Positions 1 through 12,000 of a DNA stretch of 64,000 bases are shown here, piece by piece. The notes beneath the pieces were generated by a model, which saw only the letters and a program-made list of their open reading frames with translations, searched no databases and was not told the origin of the DNA. How positions within the stretch are numbered: the stretch's first letter is position 1; each line of letters starts with the position of its first letter. The stretch lies in contig JAIOJX010000032.1 in the NCBI GenBank assembly GCA_022376925.1, positions 295,172,897 through 295,236,896 of the forward strand, given 5' to 3'. The translations under genes were made by a program, and so were the position numbers. The DNA comes from Tragulus kanchil (lineage: Eukaryota; Chordata; Mammalia; Artiodactyla; Tragulidae).

Positions 1-90
1 TCTCCTCCCTCCCCAACCTGACCCCCACCCAAAATAAATAAATAAATCTTAAAAAAAAAAAGAAAAAAAGATTAAAAAAAAAAAAAAGAC
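1..90 (+). mobile_element. 3' tail of a young long tRNA-derived SINE
   Basis: Starts inside the GC-rich 3' segment ('cctccctccccaacctgacccccacccaaaataaataaataaatctt') seen in full copies at 30817 and 62860, then runs into A-rich tail. The head lies outside the window. Confidence 0.8.
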
Positions 91-234
91 AGCAGGCTGG
101 AAGTCTGATGAGGACTTCACTGCAATAATCAGCGTATGTGATAATAGTGACCCAGCACAGTCAAATAAATAAATTTCGGTGCAAAAATCAGGAATATCAG
201 GATACGTCGGTTATCTTAGTCTAGAACCTGGTTT

Positions 235-610
235 TTTTTTTGCTCTTGGATCATTCACTCTGACAGATGTTAGCTGCCATGTTGTAAGCTGCCATAAAGA
301 AAGATCCACATGGCAAGAAACTAGGCAACAGCCAAATAGAAACCGAGGTTTCAGTTCAACAGCCCAGGAATAACCAAGACCTATGAACAACTACATGAGT
401 GAGTTTGGAGCAGATTCTCCCTCAGTTAAGCTATCAGATGAGACTATGGACAGTCTGATTATAACTTTATGAGAAACCTTGAACCTAAACCACTGGGGGA
501 GGGGGCGTGGTCCTAAATTTCTGACCCACAGAAACTGAGATAACATTATTTGTTTAAAGTTGCTATGTTTGGATGTAATTTGTTATACAGAGATAGATAA
601 CTAATTCATC
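235..610 (+). mobile_element. MLT1-like (ERVL-MaLR) solo LTR relic
   Basis: The 3' half matches the familiar MLT1 ending by eye: 'tttctgacccacagaaactgagataacatt', then 'gttgctatgtttggatgtaatttgttata' and 'agatagataactaat'. It is old and diverged and has no internal coding region. The last 65 bases recur at 1628-1692 because the first tandem duplication starts inside it. Confidence 0.7.
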
Positions 611-1159
611 AGATCAATGAAAATGAGGAGGAAGGGGCTAGATAGGTTTCCAGGACCTACCATGGTAGGAAGACTTTCTCTAGCAGCCCTAAAAAACTCC
701 AGATAATGTGTTTGTTCACATTATATGCCACAAACATTACGCAATGTGCAACAGTATCTGTTTTTTTTCAACAATATCTTTTGATAAAGAAATTTTGCCA
801 AAATCTTATTTAGCTTTCTTCCTGAGCTATTAATCATTAATGCTGTGACTGACTTTAAAAGTTTTTTAGCAAAAATGTGGCCTGACACTGCTTTGGCTAT
901 AAAAATCATAGCCCTGACAAATAGCTTTATAGCTTTGATCACTTATCTTTAGGGGAAATTTTATCAAAATTATAGTAGATGGCATTGATTTTTGGATTTT
1001 TTCCTCTATAAAAACTATTTTTGATTATCATATTGGCCAGTTTTTAAAAATGGCACTAAAACTTCATCGACTTTGTGACACTGTTTGACCAAGTTTCCTT
1101 AAGCTATGAAATGGTGCACTGGGAGCCAGAGGCAAAATGGCCAGTGTATTTTATTTGTT

Positions 1160-1590
1160 TTTTTAAATTTCTTAAAGTACAGTTGATTTACAATGTTGTG
1201 TTAGTTTCAGGTGTACAGCAAAGTGAACCAGTTATACATATACAACACAACTATATCTACTCGTTTTTAGATTCTTTTCCTATATAGGTCACTAGAGTTT
1301 TGAGTGGAGTTCCCTGTGCCATACAGTAGGTCCTTACTAGTTAATTTTATATATAGCAGTGTGTACATGGCAATCCCAATTTCCCAATTTATCCTTTCCT
1401 TGTCTTTTCCATCTGGTAACCATACATTTGTTTTCTACTGCCAGTGTTAAAACCTACTTCTTAGAGGCTCTTTGTATATCTGTTAACACTGTTCTTTTCC
1501 AGCTGGTCATCATAATTCATTGCACTTGTGGATTATCCAGCCCCAGTGCAGTCAGATTCAACCAGTATATATATTTGTAATGGATTCCTG
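1160..1590 (-). mobile_element. L1 3'-end fragment (copy 1)
   Basis: Reverse-strand ruminant L1 3' sequence: 'acagttgatttacaatgttgtgttagtttcaggtgtacagcaaagtga' and 'ccctgtgccatacagtaggtcc'. It is repeated at about 2246-2675 by duplication A. No coding potential. Confidence 0.8.
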
Positions 1591-2245
1591 GGCAATGTTT
1601 CATTTACAACATTTTTGAAAAAATTTGAACATTATTTGTTTAAAGTTGCTATGTTTGGATGTAATTTGTTATACAGAGATAGATAACTAATTCATCAGAT
1701 CAATGAAAATGAGGAGGAAGGGGCTAGATAGGTTTCCAGGACCTACCATGGTAGGAAGACTTTCTCTAGCAGCCCTAAAAAACTCCAGATAATGTGTTTG
1801 TTCACATTATATGCCACAAACATTACGCAATGTGCAACAGTATCTGTTTTTTTTCAACAATATCTTTTGATAAAGAAATTTTGCCAAAATCTTATTTAGC
1901 TTTCTTCCTGAGCTATTAATCATTAATGCTGTGACTGACTTTAAAAGTTTTTTAGCAAAAATGTGGCCTGACACTGCTTTGGCTATAAAAATCATAGCCC
2001 TGACAAATAGCTTTATAGCTTTGATCACTTATCTTTAGGGGAAATTTTATCAAAATTATAGTAGATGGCATTGATTTTTGGATTTTTTTTCCTCTATAAA
2101 AACTATTTTTGATTATCATATTGGCCAGTTTTTAAAAATGGCACTAAAACTTCATCGACTTTGTGACACTGTTTGACCAAGTTTCCTTAAGCTATGAAAT
2201 GGTGCACTGGGAGCCAGAGGCAAAATGGCCAGTGTATTTTATTTG

Positions 2246-2675
2246 TTTTTTTAAATTTCTTAAAGTACAGTTGATTTACAATGTTGTGTTAGTTTCAGGT
2301 GTACAGCAAAGTGAACCAGTTATACATATACAACACAACTATATCTACTCGTTTTTAGATTCTTTTCCTATATAGGTCACTAGAGTTTTGAGTGGAGTTC
2401 CCTGTGCCATACAGTAGGTCCTTACTAGTTAATTTTATATATAGCAGTGTGTACATGGCAATCCCAATTTCCCAATTTATCCTTTCCCTTGTCTTTTTCC
2501 ATCTGGTAACCATACATTTGTTTTCTACTGCCAGTGTTAAAACCTACTTCTTAGAGGCTCTTTGTATATCTGTTAACACTGTTCTTTTCCAGCTGGTCAT
2601 CATAATTCATTGCACTTGTGGATTATCCAGCCCCAGTGCAGTCAGATTCAACCAGTATATATATTTGTAATGGAT
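2246..2675 (-). mobile_element. L1 3'-end fragment (copy 2 of 1160-1590)
   Basis: Same fragment carried by duplication A, with single-base homopolymer differences only. Confidence 0.8.
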
Positions 2676-2991
2676 TCCTGGGCAATGTTTCATTTACAAC
2701 ATTTTTTGAAAAAAATTTGAACATATTTAGCATCCTGACTTAATTAAATTTCAACTAACTGATTTTAACTAATGATCCATTTTTGTGAGTTGAAAATAAA
2801 CAGTGAAATTTAGAATTTAACACATAAACAATAAACCTATCATAAAACAATACATTAGCTTAGATTAACTGTATTTTAGCAACTAAACATTATTAGCTGA
2901 GACAAACTATAGGGCTAACACAATGTTGAGATGTAAGATGATTTCTGAGAAAATCACAGTTAATTTGACATTTAAAATTTACGAAGTTGGG

Positions 2992-3175
2992 GACTTCCCC
3001 AGTGGTCCAGTGGACAAGATTCCACATTCCCAATGCAGCGGGCCCAGGTTTGATCCCTAGGGCCACTAAGATCTCATGCCCTGGAACCCATGCTCTGACA
3101 CTAGAGAGTAGCCCCTGCTGGCCACAACTACAGAAAATAAAAAATACATTAAATAAATAAATCAAAATAAATAAA
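2992..3175 (+). mobile_element. Short tRNA-derived SINE (CHR-like)
   Basis: Begins 'ggggacttccccagtggtccagtgga', with a B-box-like 'ggtttgatcc', and ends in an (AAAT)n tail. Old and diverged. Confidence 0.8.
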
Positions 3176-3449
3176 ACATATGGGGAAAAGTTAGGTACTG
3201 TTAAGAAAGCTGGGGAGAGAAGGGTGGACAAGATCCCCGCCTTCACGAAGTTTATGTGTATTTTCCTCCACAGGCTTTCCTATTTTTGATAGAGATACCC
3301 CACCTCTATCTTGGAGATACTCCACCTCCCCAACACACACGCACACATATTTTAAATTCAACAAATATTTGTTGGGTGCCCAATGTTTGTCAGGTTTTGC
3401 ATTTGCCACTGGATAGTTAACAGTAAACAAGAAACCAATGGTTCTTTTT

Positions 3450-3855
3450 CTTTTTTGTAACAGCTTTATTGTGATATACTTCACATTCCATATACATACA
3501 CTCACCAATTTAAAGTATACAATTCAGTGGTTTTTTAATATATTCATAGAGTTGTATAGTTATCACCACAATCAATTGTAGAACATTTTCAACACCTTCC
3601 CAAGAGAAACCCCATTAACATCACCTTCCATTTCTCCCAACCCTCCCAACCTTAGACAACCATTGCTTTCCATCTTTATGGATTCGCCTATTCTGGACAT
3701 AATTACATGAATGGAATCATAATTCATGGTCTTTTGTGATTGACTTCTTTCATTAAGAAGAAATGTTTTATCTATGTTGTTTCTTTTTGTTGCTAAATAA
3801 TATTCAATTGTATGGACATACCACACTTTGTTCATCCATTAATCAGTTGATGAAT
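3450..3855 (-). mobile_element. Old L1 fragment
   Basis: Sequence such as 'agctttattgtgatatacttcacattcc', 'tttaaagtatacaattcagtgg' and 'gacaaccattgctttcc' is typical of mammalian L1 3' ends read in reverse. It runs into the left edge of duplication B, and the part from 3698 on recurs at 4793. Confidence 0.65.
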
Positions 3856-3874
3856 TCATCCATCATCCACCACA

Positions 3875-4249
3875 TGCTCAGTCTGTCTGACTCTTTGCAT
3901 CCCCCAGACTGGAGCCTCTCTCTATAGAATTCCCCAGGCAAGAATACTGGAGAGGGTTCAAGTGCAGTTCAGTTGTGTCCGACTCTTTGCGACCCCAAGG
4001 ACTGTAGCATCCAGGCTTCCCTGGTGAAGGCACCATCCCCCAGAGCCTGCTCAAACTCATGTACACTGACTCTGTGATGCCATCCTACCATCTCGTCCTC
4101 AGTGTCCCTTTCTCCTTTTGCCTTCTATCTTCCCCAACAACAGGGTCTTTGCCAAAGAGTTCAGGGATCTTCCCAACCCAGGGATCGAATCAGTGACTCC
4201 TGCATTGACAGGCGGATTCTTTTATCATTGAGCCACCAAGGGAAGCCCC
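3875..4249 (-). mobile_element. Bov-A2/Bov-tA-like SINE (copy 1)
   Basis: Reverse-strand element with 'agttcagttgtgtccgactctttgcgacc', 'caggcaagaatactggagaggg' and a tRNA-like end 'gatcgaatcagtgactcctgcattg...gagccaccaagggaagccc'. This is the ruminant-specific BovB-derived and tRNA-derived composite. It is repeated at 4970-5344. Confidence 0.85.
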
Positions 4250-4379
4250 AAGGTTTGGTAGCTTTCTCCTCGTTTCCCTCTCTTTTTTGGTTTGGTAGTT
4301 GTACCAAATTATCTTCTCCTCCGGATTTCCTTTCCAACCAAGAGTTTCTTAAACTCCTGAAAGCCTGAGGCAGAGCTCT

Positions 4380-4795
4380 CCAAGTCACAGGCTCCGCCCT
4401 CACCCAACAGCGCTTACGGAAACCTCCATCGTCTGTTCCCCCGAGCGATGGACACGTCCAGTGCCAGACATGGCTCCCGATTGGCCAGGCGTGCGCTAGG
4501 ACCCGCCTTCCGGAGGTTGCAGGGCGGCCTCCTATCTAACCCGGAGGGGTTGCCTCCGCATGCGACAGCGAGGATGAGCGCGGGAGGTGGGCTTCAGTCC
4601 CCTCTCAGCCGAAGAGCTCCTGCGTCCGAGAGCCTCTTACAGCGAGTCCCAGCCAGAAAGCTGGATTAGGACGGCCGGGAGTCTCTTCGTCCGCTCGCCG
4701 CGGCGAGGGGGCGGGGCCCACGCCGGTTCCACCCCGGAAGCGGAAGCGCGGGCACCGCGGGGTCTTTTCCAGTGTGAACTCTACCCGTGCTCCAT
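4380..4795 (+). promoter_or_regulatory. Second copy of the SEC11A promoter, lacking exon 1
   Basis: Repeats 5475-5889 with the same CCAAT, NRF1-like, GC-box and ETS motifs, but breaks at 'ctacccgtgctcc' and jumps back to L1-like sequence. No ATG exon follows it. It belongs to the 1095-bp tandem duplication 3698-5889 and is probably artefactual. Confidence 0.8.
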
Positions 4796-4969
4796 AATTA
4801 CATGAATGGAATCATAATTCATGGTCTTTTGTGATTGACTTCTTTCATTAAGAAGAAATGTTTTATCTATGTTGTTTCTTTTTGTTGCTAAATAATATTC
4901 AATTGTATGGACATACCACACTTTGTTCATCCATTAATCAGTTGATGAATTCATCCATCATCCACCACA

Positions 4970-5344
4970 TGCTCAGTCTGTCTGACTCTTTGCATCCCCC
5001 AGACTGGAGCCTCTCTCTATAGAATTCCCCAGGCAAGAATACTGGAGAGGGTTCAAGTGCAGTTCAGTTGTGTCCGACTCTTTGCGACCCCAAGGACTGT
5101 AGCATCCAGGCTTCCCTGGTGAAGGCACCATCCCCCAGAGCCTGCTCAAACTCATGTACACTGACTCTGTGATGCCATCCTACCATCTCGTCCTCAGTGT
5201 CCCTTTCTCCTTTTGCCTTCTATCTTCCCCAACAACAGGGTCTTTGCCAAAGAGTTCAGGGATCTTCCCAACCCAGGGATCGAATCAGTGACTCCTGCAT
5301 TGACAGGCGGATTCTTTTATCATTGAGCCACCAAGGGAAGCCCC
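4970..5344 (-). mobile_element. Bov-A2/Bov-tA-like SINE (copy 2 of 3875-4249)
   Basis: Same element carried by duplication B. Confidence 0.85.
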
Positions 5345-5474
5345 AAGGTTTGGTAGCTTTCTCCTCGTTTCCCTCTCTTTTTTGGTTTGGTAGTTGTACC
5401 AAATTATCTTCTCCTCCGGATTTCCTTTCCAACCAAGAGTTTCTTAAACTCCTGAAAGCCTGAGGCAGAGCTCT

Positions 5475-5953
5475 CCAAGTCACAGGCTCCGCCCTCACCC
5501 AACAGCGCTTACGGAAACCTCCATCGTCTGTTCCCCCGAGCGATGGACACGTCCAGTGCCAGACATGGCTCCCGATTGGCCAGGCGTGCGCTAGGACCCG
5601 CCTTCCGGAGGTTGCAGGGCGGCCTCCTATCTAACCCGGAGGGGTTGCCTCCGCATGCGACAGCGAGGATGAGCGCGGGAGGTGGGCTTCAGTCCCCTCT
5701 CAGCCGAAGAGCTCCTGCGTCCGAGAGCCTCTTACAGCGAGTCCCAGCCAGAAAGCTGGATTAGGACGGCCGGGAGTCTCTTCGTCCGCTCGCCGCGGCG
5801 AGGGGGCGGGGCCCACGCCGGTTCCACCCCGGAAGCGGAAGCGCGGGCACCGCGGGGTCTTTTCCAGTGTGAACTCTACCCGTGCTCCAGCCGTCCCTCC
5901 TGCTGGTCTCCTCGCGTCCAGTGTTCTTCCCGTGGCCCCTCGCCGGCCCCACC
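5475..5953 (+). promoter_or_regulatory. SEC11A: SEC11A CpG-island promoter and 5' UTR
   Basis: GC-rich, CpG-dense stretch directly upstream of the ATG, with no TATA box. It shows an inverted CCAAT box (ATTGG at 5575-5579), an NRF1-like palindrome (CCGCATGCGA near 5652), a GC box (GGGGGCGGGG about 5802-5811) and two adjacent ETS-type sites (CCGGAAGCGGAAG about 5829-5841). This arrangement is typical of housekeeping promoters. The start site is probably near 5840-5900, by inference. The island continues into intron 1 to about 6130. Confidence 0.8.
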
Positions 5954-6004
5954 ATGCTGTCTCTAGATTTTTTGGACGATGTGCGGCGGATGAACAAGCG
6001 GCAG
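5954..6004 (+). CDS. SEC11A: SEC11A coding exon 1
   Basis: Encodes residues 1-17 ([17 protein letters not shown]), the cytosolic N-terminus. The ATG lies in a good Kozak context (ccaccATGc) inside the CpG island. The exon ends on a codon boundary and is followed by GTGAGC, a strong donor. This exon is present once: the upstream duplication stops at about 5889, just short of it. Confidence 0.97.
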
Positions 6005-9000
6005 GTGAGCTTGGCCGCCCGCCGTTCCTCTAGTCCCTTACACACTGCCGCTTCTGGGCCCAGAGTGAGGGCCCGAGCGGGTCCAACGCCTGGACTGGGC
6101 CATCCCTTTTGTGGAGCCTGTGGCCAGAGGTAGCTTTTAGCCACCCCTTAGCTGAGCCCCTAACTGAGACCGGGCCTTCTCGGGGCGGAGCGGGAAGCCT
6201 GATCTTCACGTTCTGTTGCCCACCAGGAGGCAGGGAAGCCAGTGGAAACCGTAGGTCTCTTTGTAAGTGGGAGTTCGGGTTGCTTATTGTGTTAAACTCG
6301 TTAGGGCGGCAAACTCCTGTCGCAGTGACTTCCGATGGATTTCGGCAACTAGGTTTAGCAGTCGACGGCTTCTGTGGCTTCTGGGATGCTCGGGGAGACG
6401 GTTGCAGGCCCCACAGAAGCCGTTTTGCTACTCTTGAGCCCGTTGCAGCCCTTCTGGTTGTAGCTGGGGCCCAACCGGCTGTACTGACTTCCTGGAACCA
6501 CCTCCGAGTTCAGAGTTGAAACAGTTCTACATTGCTCGCCCCTGGGTCCACTTAGCGTTAAGGTATACCTCAGGATATTAGTGGTACAGGGATCTTGAGA
6601 CTTAAACATTTCCTGGTTTTTGTCCTTACACTTTACACCTTTTGAACTTAGAGGTCACTTTCCAAATAGTGCTGGGGATACTGTTGTCATTATTAGTTGT
6701 TGTTTAGTCGCTAAGTCGTGTCCACCTGTTTTGGACTGTAGCCCGCCAGGCTCCTCTGTCCATAGGATTCTTCAGGCAAAAATACCGGAGTGGGTTGCCA
6801 TTTCCTTCTCCACGGTATATTTTCGACCCAGGTATCAAACCCTCATGTCCTGCATTGGCAGGCGGGTTCTTTACCACTAAGCGGCCTGGGAAGCCTTGTA
6901 ATTATTTAGTCATTGGAAAAAGTTGTTCCTTTTGGTCTTCTAGGCCAAGTGTGTCTGTCGAGCCTAGTTTTGCTTGCCTCGAACCTTTTTGCAGTATTTT
7001 GCTGTTAAGGAGAATCCTGATGTCACTATCAAAGATTTTTCTCTTGGGCTTCTGTTTTGCACTGTTTATAACTCCCATTTAGGGAAGAAGGTATGCATCC
7101 TCCCTTCGCTCCCCTTCAGACCATAGCTAGCTAGCTCAGTGTTACCTCTTCTTAGACATATTCCTTAATTGCTTCAGTCATAACTGATCTTTTTTGTTTT
7201 TTTCGAATTACACAAAATGTTTATATAACATTTCGGGTCTTCACTTGCATAGTGTTTTTCTTTTTTTTCATCCATATCTGAATTTCTTGGTGCCACAGAC
7301 ATTTCTCTGAAGAAACTCTTATTTGATGCCTGCTACTTACTGTTCCCTGTGTTAGGTTCAGTGAGAAAAACGCGAAGATAGATCGGGTTGCTTATTGTGT
7401 TAAACTCGTTAGGGCGGCAAACTCCTGTCGCAGTGACTTCCGATGGATTTCGGCAACTAGGTTTAGCAGTCGACGGCTTCTGTGGCTTCTGGGATGCTCG
7501 GGGAGACGGTTGCAGGCCCCACAGAAGCCGTTTTGCTACTCTTGAGCCCGTTGCAGCCCTTCTGGTTGTAGCTGGGGCCCAACCGGCTGTACTGACTTCC
7601 TGGAACCACCTCCGAGTTCAGAGTTGAAACAGTTCTACATTGCTCGCCCCTGGGTCCACTTAGCGTTAAGGTATACCTCAGGATATTAGTGGTACAGGGA
7701 TCTTGAGACTTAAACATTTCCTGGTTTTTGTCCTTACACTTTACACCTTTTGAACTTAGAGGTCACTTTCCAAATAGTGCTGGGGATACTGTTGTCATTA
7801 TTAGTTGTTGTTTAGTCGCTAAGTCGTGTCCACCTGTTTTGGACTGTAGCCCGCCAGGCTCCTCTGTCCATAGGATTCTTCAGGCAAAAATACCGGAGTG
7901 GGTTGCCATTTCCTTCTCCACGGTATATTTTCGACCCAGGTATCAAACCCTCATGTCCTGCATTGGCAGGCGGGTTCTTTACCACTAAGCGGCCTGGGAA
8001 GCCTTGTAATTATTTAGTCATTGGAAAAAGTTGTTCCTTTTGGTCTTCTAGGCCAAGTGTGTCTGTCGAGCCTAGTTTTGCTTGCCTCGAACCTTTTTGC
8101 AGTATTTTGCTGTTAAGGAGAATCCTGATGTCACTATCAAAGATTTTTCTCTTGGGCTTCTGTTTTGCACTGTTTATAACTCCCATTTAGGGAAGAAGGT
8201 ATGCATCCTCCCTTCGCTCCCCTTCAGACCATAGCTAGCTAGCTCAGTGTTACCTCTTCTTAGACATATTCCTTAATTGCTTCAGTCATAACTGATCTTT
8301 TTTGTTTTTTTCGAATTACACAAAATGTTTATATAACATTTCGGGTCTTCACTTGCATAGTGTTTTTCTTTTTTTTCATCCATATCTGAATTTCTTGGTG
8401 CCACAGACATTTCTCTGAAGAAACTCTTATTTGATGCCTGCTACTTACTGTTCCCTGTGTTAGGTTCAGTGAGAAAAACGCGAAGATAGATAAGACAGAC
8501 TGTCTTCAAGGAGCGTAAAGTTACAGAAAATGACTAAAGCAGAACAGTAGATATTTTCAGCTCTTGCTATAGGTGAAGTGCTTTATGTACCTGTGAGGTA
8601 CGTTGTGGTATGCCCATTATACAGGTGAAGGAAAGGAGCAGCCTCCCAGAGACTGTTAGGGGGTGGAAAGAATTGAATAGCATAGGGATGGGGTGAGGGA
8701 AAGTTAGAAATGAGGGGAGAAATAATGGTGATGACTGTAGATACGGAGAGCTGATTAGATGAAAAGGGAGAAACCAGAAGTTTCATCAAATGTCTGATTA
8801 ATTTGAGTTGCAGCTTTTTTTTTTCCTTATAGTGTTCATAGAGGAATACTTTAATAAACTCCATCCATTTAAAGTGTATCAGTTGAGGGAATTACCTGGA
8901 GGTTCAGTGGTTAGGACTTTCACTGCTGAGGGCCTGGATTCAATCCCTGGTCAACTAAGATCCCAGAAGCCATGAGACAAGGCCAACAAATGTGTCAGTT

Positions 9001-12000
9001 CATAAGTTTCTACAGTTATATACACCCATTACAGTCAAGACACAGAACATTTCTGTCCCCACAAGATCTCATGTGCTCCTTTGAAGTTCATCTCTCTAGC
9101 ACTTGGCAACCACTGATTTGCTTTTTGTCAATATAGATGGGTTTGCATTTCACAGAAATGGAACCACAGAGCATGTATTCTTTTGAGCTTTGAGTTCAAA
9201 TTGATTTTTAACATCTTATACGTGCTAAGTCGCTTCAGTTGTGTCCAACTCTTTGCGACCCTAAGGACTGTAGCCTCCCAGGCTCCCCTGCTTGTTTAGT
9301 GTGTGTAGTTTCTTTTCCTGTCTGGGTCACAGTTTCAAAATTAAAGTGTTTCACTACCTTCTTGGCATCCCATATGCTGTTGCCAGATTAATGTCTTCTC
9401 TCCTGCCTTCACACCTTCTGTAGACACCACTGCCTTCTAAGTTCAAGTCCAAATCCCTTAGCATGGCATTTGCAGTAAGGCCCAATCATTTTACACTCTG
9501 CCATTTCTTACTCTTGTAAACTGGGATTTCCTTTTCCTGCCTATTTCATTTCACTGTGTGTATGGACGTGGTTTTATTCAAACTTTGTGTACTTCACAGT
9601 CTTCAAAACTCCCCATGTATTATTTCTGAGTCTTTGTGGACCGCCCTTGACTATTAGGTGATCTCCAAAGCCCTGTTAGCTGTTACATACGATTTTTTCT
9701 TCTCCCCTTTGCACTGTGACTCTTTTACTGTAATATCAGAGCACAGCTTTTCTGAGGCTCTCCTTAATCTACAGAGTCCTGATTTGTAGTTTGCCCGTTG
9801 CCTATACTTCCAACATGGCTGACTTCACGCCACTGACATGACATCACTGAATGTTTAATTAGGAAGAAATATAGGATGCAACTGTAATTTTCACCTTACA
9901 GATCAGATTTAAAAAATAATCTCAAGGGGATTCCCTGGTGGTCCAGTGGGTAAAGAGTCCGCCTTGCAGTACAAGGGGCACTGGTTCGACCCCTGGCCCA
10001 GGAAGATCCCCCATGCTGTGGAGCGACTGGACCACTTTGAGGCGCATGAGCCCAGAGCCAGTGCTCTGCAATGAGAGGCCATTGTAATGGGAGGCCCTCA
10101 CAGGACAAAGAATAAAGATGGATGAAAATAAATAAGTAGAAAATCAAATAAAAAAAGGCCAAAATGTAAAAAAAAAAACCCTCAAAAACATAGGTAATGG
10201 TAAAATGTAGTAAAATAATTAGAAGCTGATGAATTTAGAATATTTATTGACTTTGTTATTCAAGTAATTGTACTAATTTTTATTACAGTTACTAATTTTT
10301 ATTAATCAGTACAATTACTAGTCTTTGTAACTGTTTAACAACCAACTTGAAAGATTTCTCAAAATTTAGCCAGTTGGTTCCAGCACCTCTGGGTGTAGAT
10401 TTGTTTCTTGATGGCCCATTGAGATAGCCTTTGTGTTCAGAAAAGCCTGTATAGAATTCTTACATTTTTTATTTTTATTTATTTTTGGCTGTGCTGGGTT
10501 TTCACTGCTGTATAGACCTCTCTCTAGTCGCGGCAAGTGTGGGCCACTCTTGTCCGACTTCTCAATTCAGTGGATTCTCTTGTAATTCCTGGACTCTAGA
10601 GCACAGATTCAGTAGTTGTGGCACACGGGCTTAGTTGCTGGGTGGCTTGTGGGATCTTCCCAGACCAGGGACCAAACCCATGTCTTTGGCAGGCAGACTC
10701 TTTACCACTCAGCCACTAGGGAAGCTCTCTTATATTTAAAAAAGAATACTCAATTTATAAAGGCTAAGATTTAAAAACAGTCCTTAAACGTCTTAGAATC
10801 AGTTTTCAAATCTTCACCTATTGAAAATCTACCAATTTTTTTCTACACCACAAAGCCTGTGGGATCTTAGTTAGCTGACCAGGGATTGAACTCAGGCCCT
10901 CATCAGTGAAAGCAAAGAGTCCTGACCATTGAACTGTCAGGGAGTTAACAGGTCTAGCAAAAAAAATTTTTTAATATTTATTTATTTAGCTTCACCAGGT
11001 CTTAGTTGCGGCATGTGGGATCTTAGTTCCCTAACCAGGGATCGAACCCTGGCCCCTTGCATTGGGAACTCAGAGTCTTAGCTACTGGACCACCAGGGAA
11101 GTCCTCAGGTCTAGCAAATTTTAACAATAACCATTTTTCTTTTTTTAATTTTATGGCCTCTTTTATTAGTCTTAATTCTTTGGCCTGCGTGGGCCACCCA
11201 TCACAGTGGCCTCTCTCATTGCAGAGCACCGGCTCTGGGCATCAATGGGAGCCCTGATGAATTTAAGTAGAAATAAATAAAAAAATTATTAGGTAATGGT
11301 AAAATGTAGTAAAATAATTAGAAGCTGATGAATTTAGAATATTTATTGACTTTGTTATTCAAGTAATTGTACTAATTTTTATTACAGTTACTAATTTTTA
11401 TTAATCAGTACAATTACTAGTCTTTGTAACTGTTTAACAACCAACTTGAAAGATTTCTCAAAATTTAGCCAGTTGGTTCCAGCACCTCTGGGTGTAGATT
11501 TGTTTCTTGATGGCCCATTGAGATAGCCTTTGTGTTCAGAAAAGCCTGTATAGAATTCTTACATTTTTTATTTTTATTTATTTTTGGCTGTGCTGGGTTT
11601 TCACTGCTGTATAGACCTCTCTCTAGTCGCGGCAAGTGTGGGCCACTCTTGTCCGACTTCTCAATTCAGTGGATTCTCTTGTAATTCCTGGACTCTAGAG
11701 CACAGATTCAGTAGTTGTGGCACACGGGCTTAGTTGCTGGGTGGCTTGTGGGATCTTCCCAGACCAGGGACCAAACCCATGTCTTTGGCAGGCAGACTCT
11801 TTACCACTCAGCCACTAGGGAAGCTCTCTTATATTTAAAAAAGAATACTCAATTTATAAAGGTTAAGATTTAAAACCAGTCCTTAAACGTCTTAGAATCA
11901 GTTTTCAAATCTTCACCTATTGAAAATCTACCAATTTTTTTCTACACCACAAAGCCTGTGGGATCTTAGTTAGCTGACCAGGGATTGAACTCAGGCCCTC

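Larger units (their letters stand above)
542..2722. repeat. Tandem duplication A (period about 1086 bp)
   Basis: Copy 1 runs 542-1632 and copy 2 about 1628-2722, sharing 'gaacat' at the junction. Differences seen are mostly homopolymer lengths (for example ATTTTTTCC against ATTTTTTTTCC). It contains the LTR end, unique sequence and an L1 3' fragment. Confidence 0.95.
3698..5889. repeat. Tandem duplication B (period 1095 bp), includes the SEC11A promoter
   Basis: Copy 1 is 3698-4794 and copy 2 is 4793-5889. It covers the L1 end, a Bov-A2-like SINE and the CpG-island promoter. The left copy breaks 65 bases before the real exon-1 start codon. Confidence 0.95.
6275..8491. repeat. Tandem duplication C (period 1108 bp), intron 1
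   Basis: Copy 1 is 6275-7383 and copy 2 is 7383-8491. The junction is 'cgcgaagata/gatcgggttgc'. The offset is 1108 at both ends, so there is no net indel. It includes a Bov-A2-like SINE. Confidence 0.95.
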
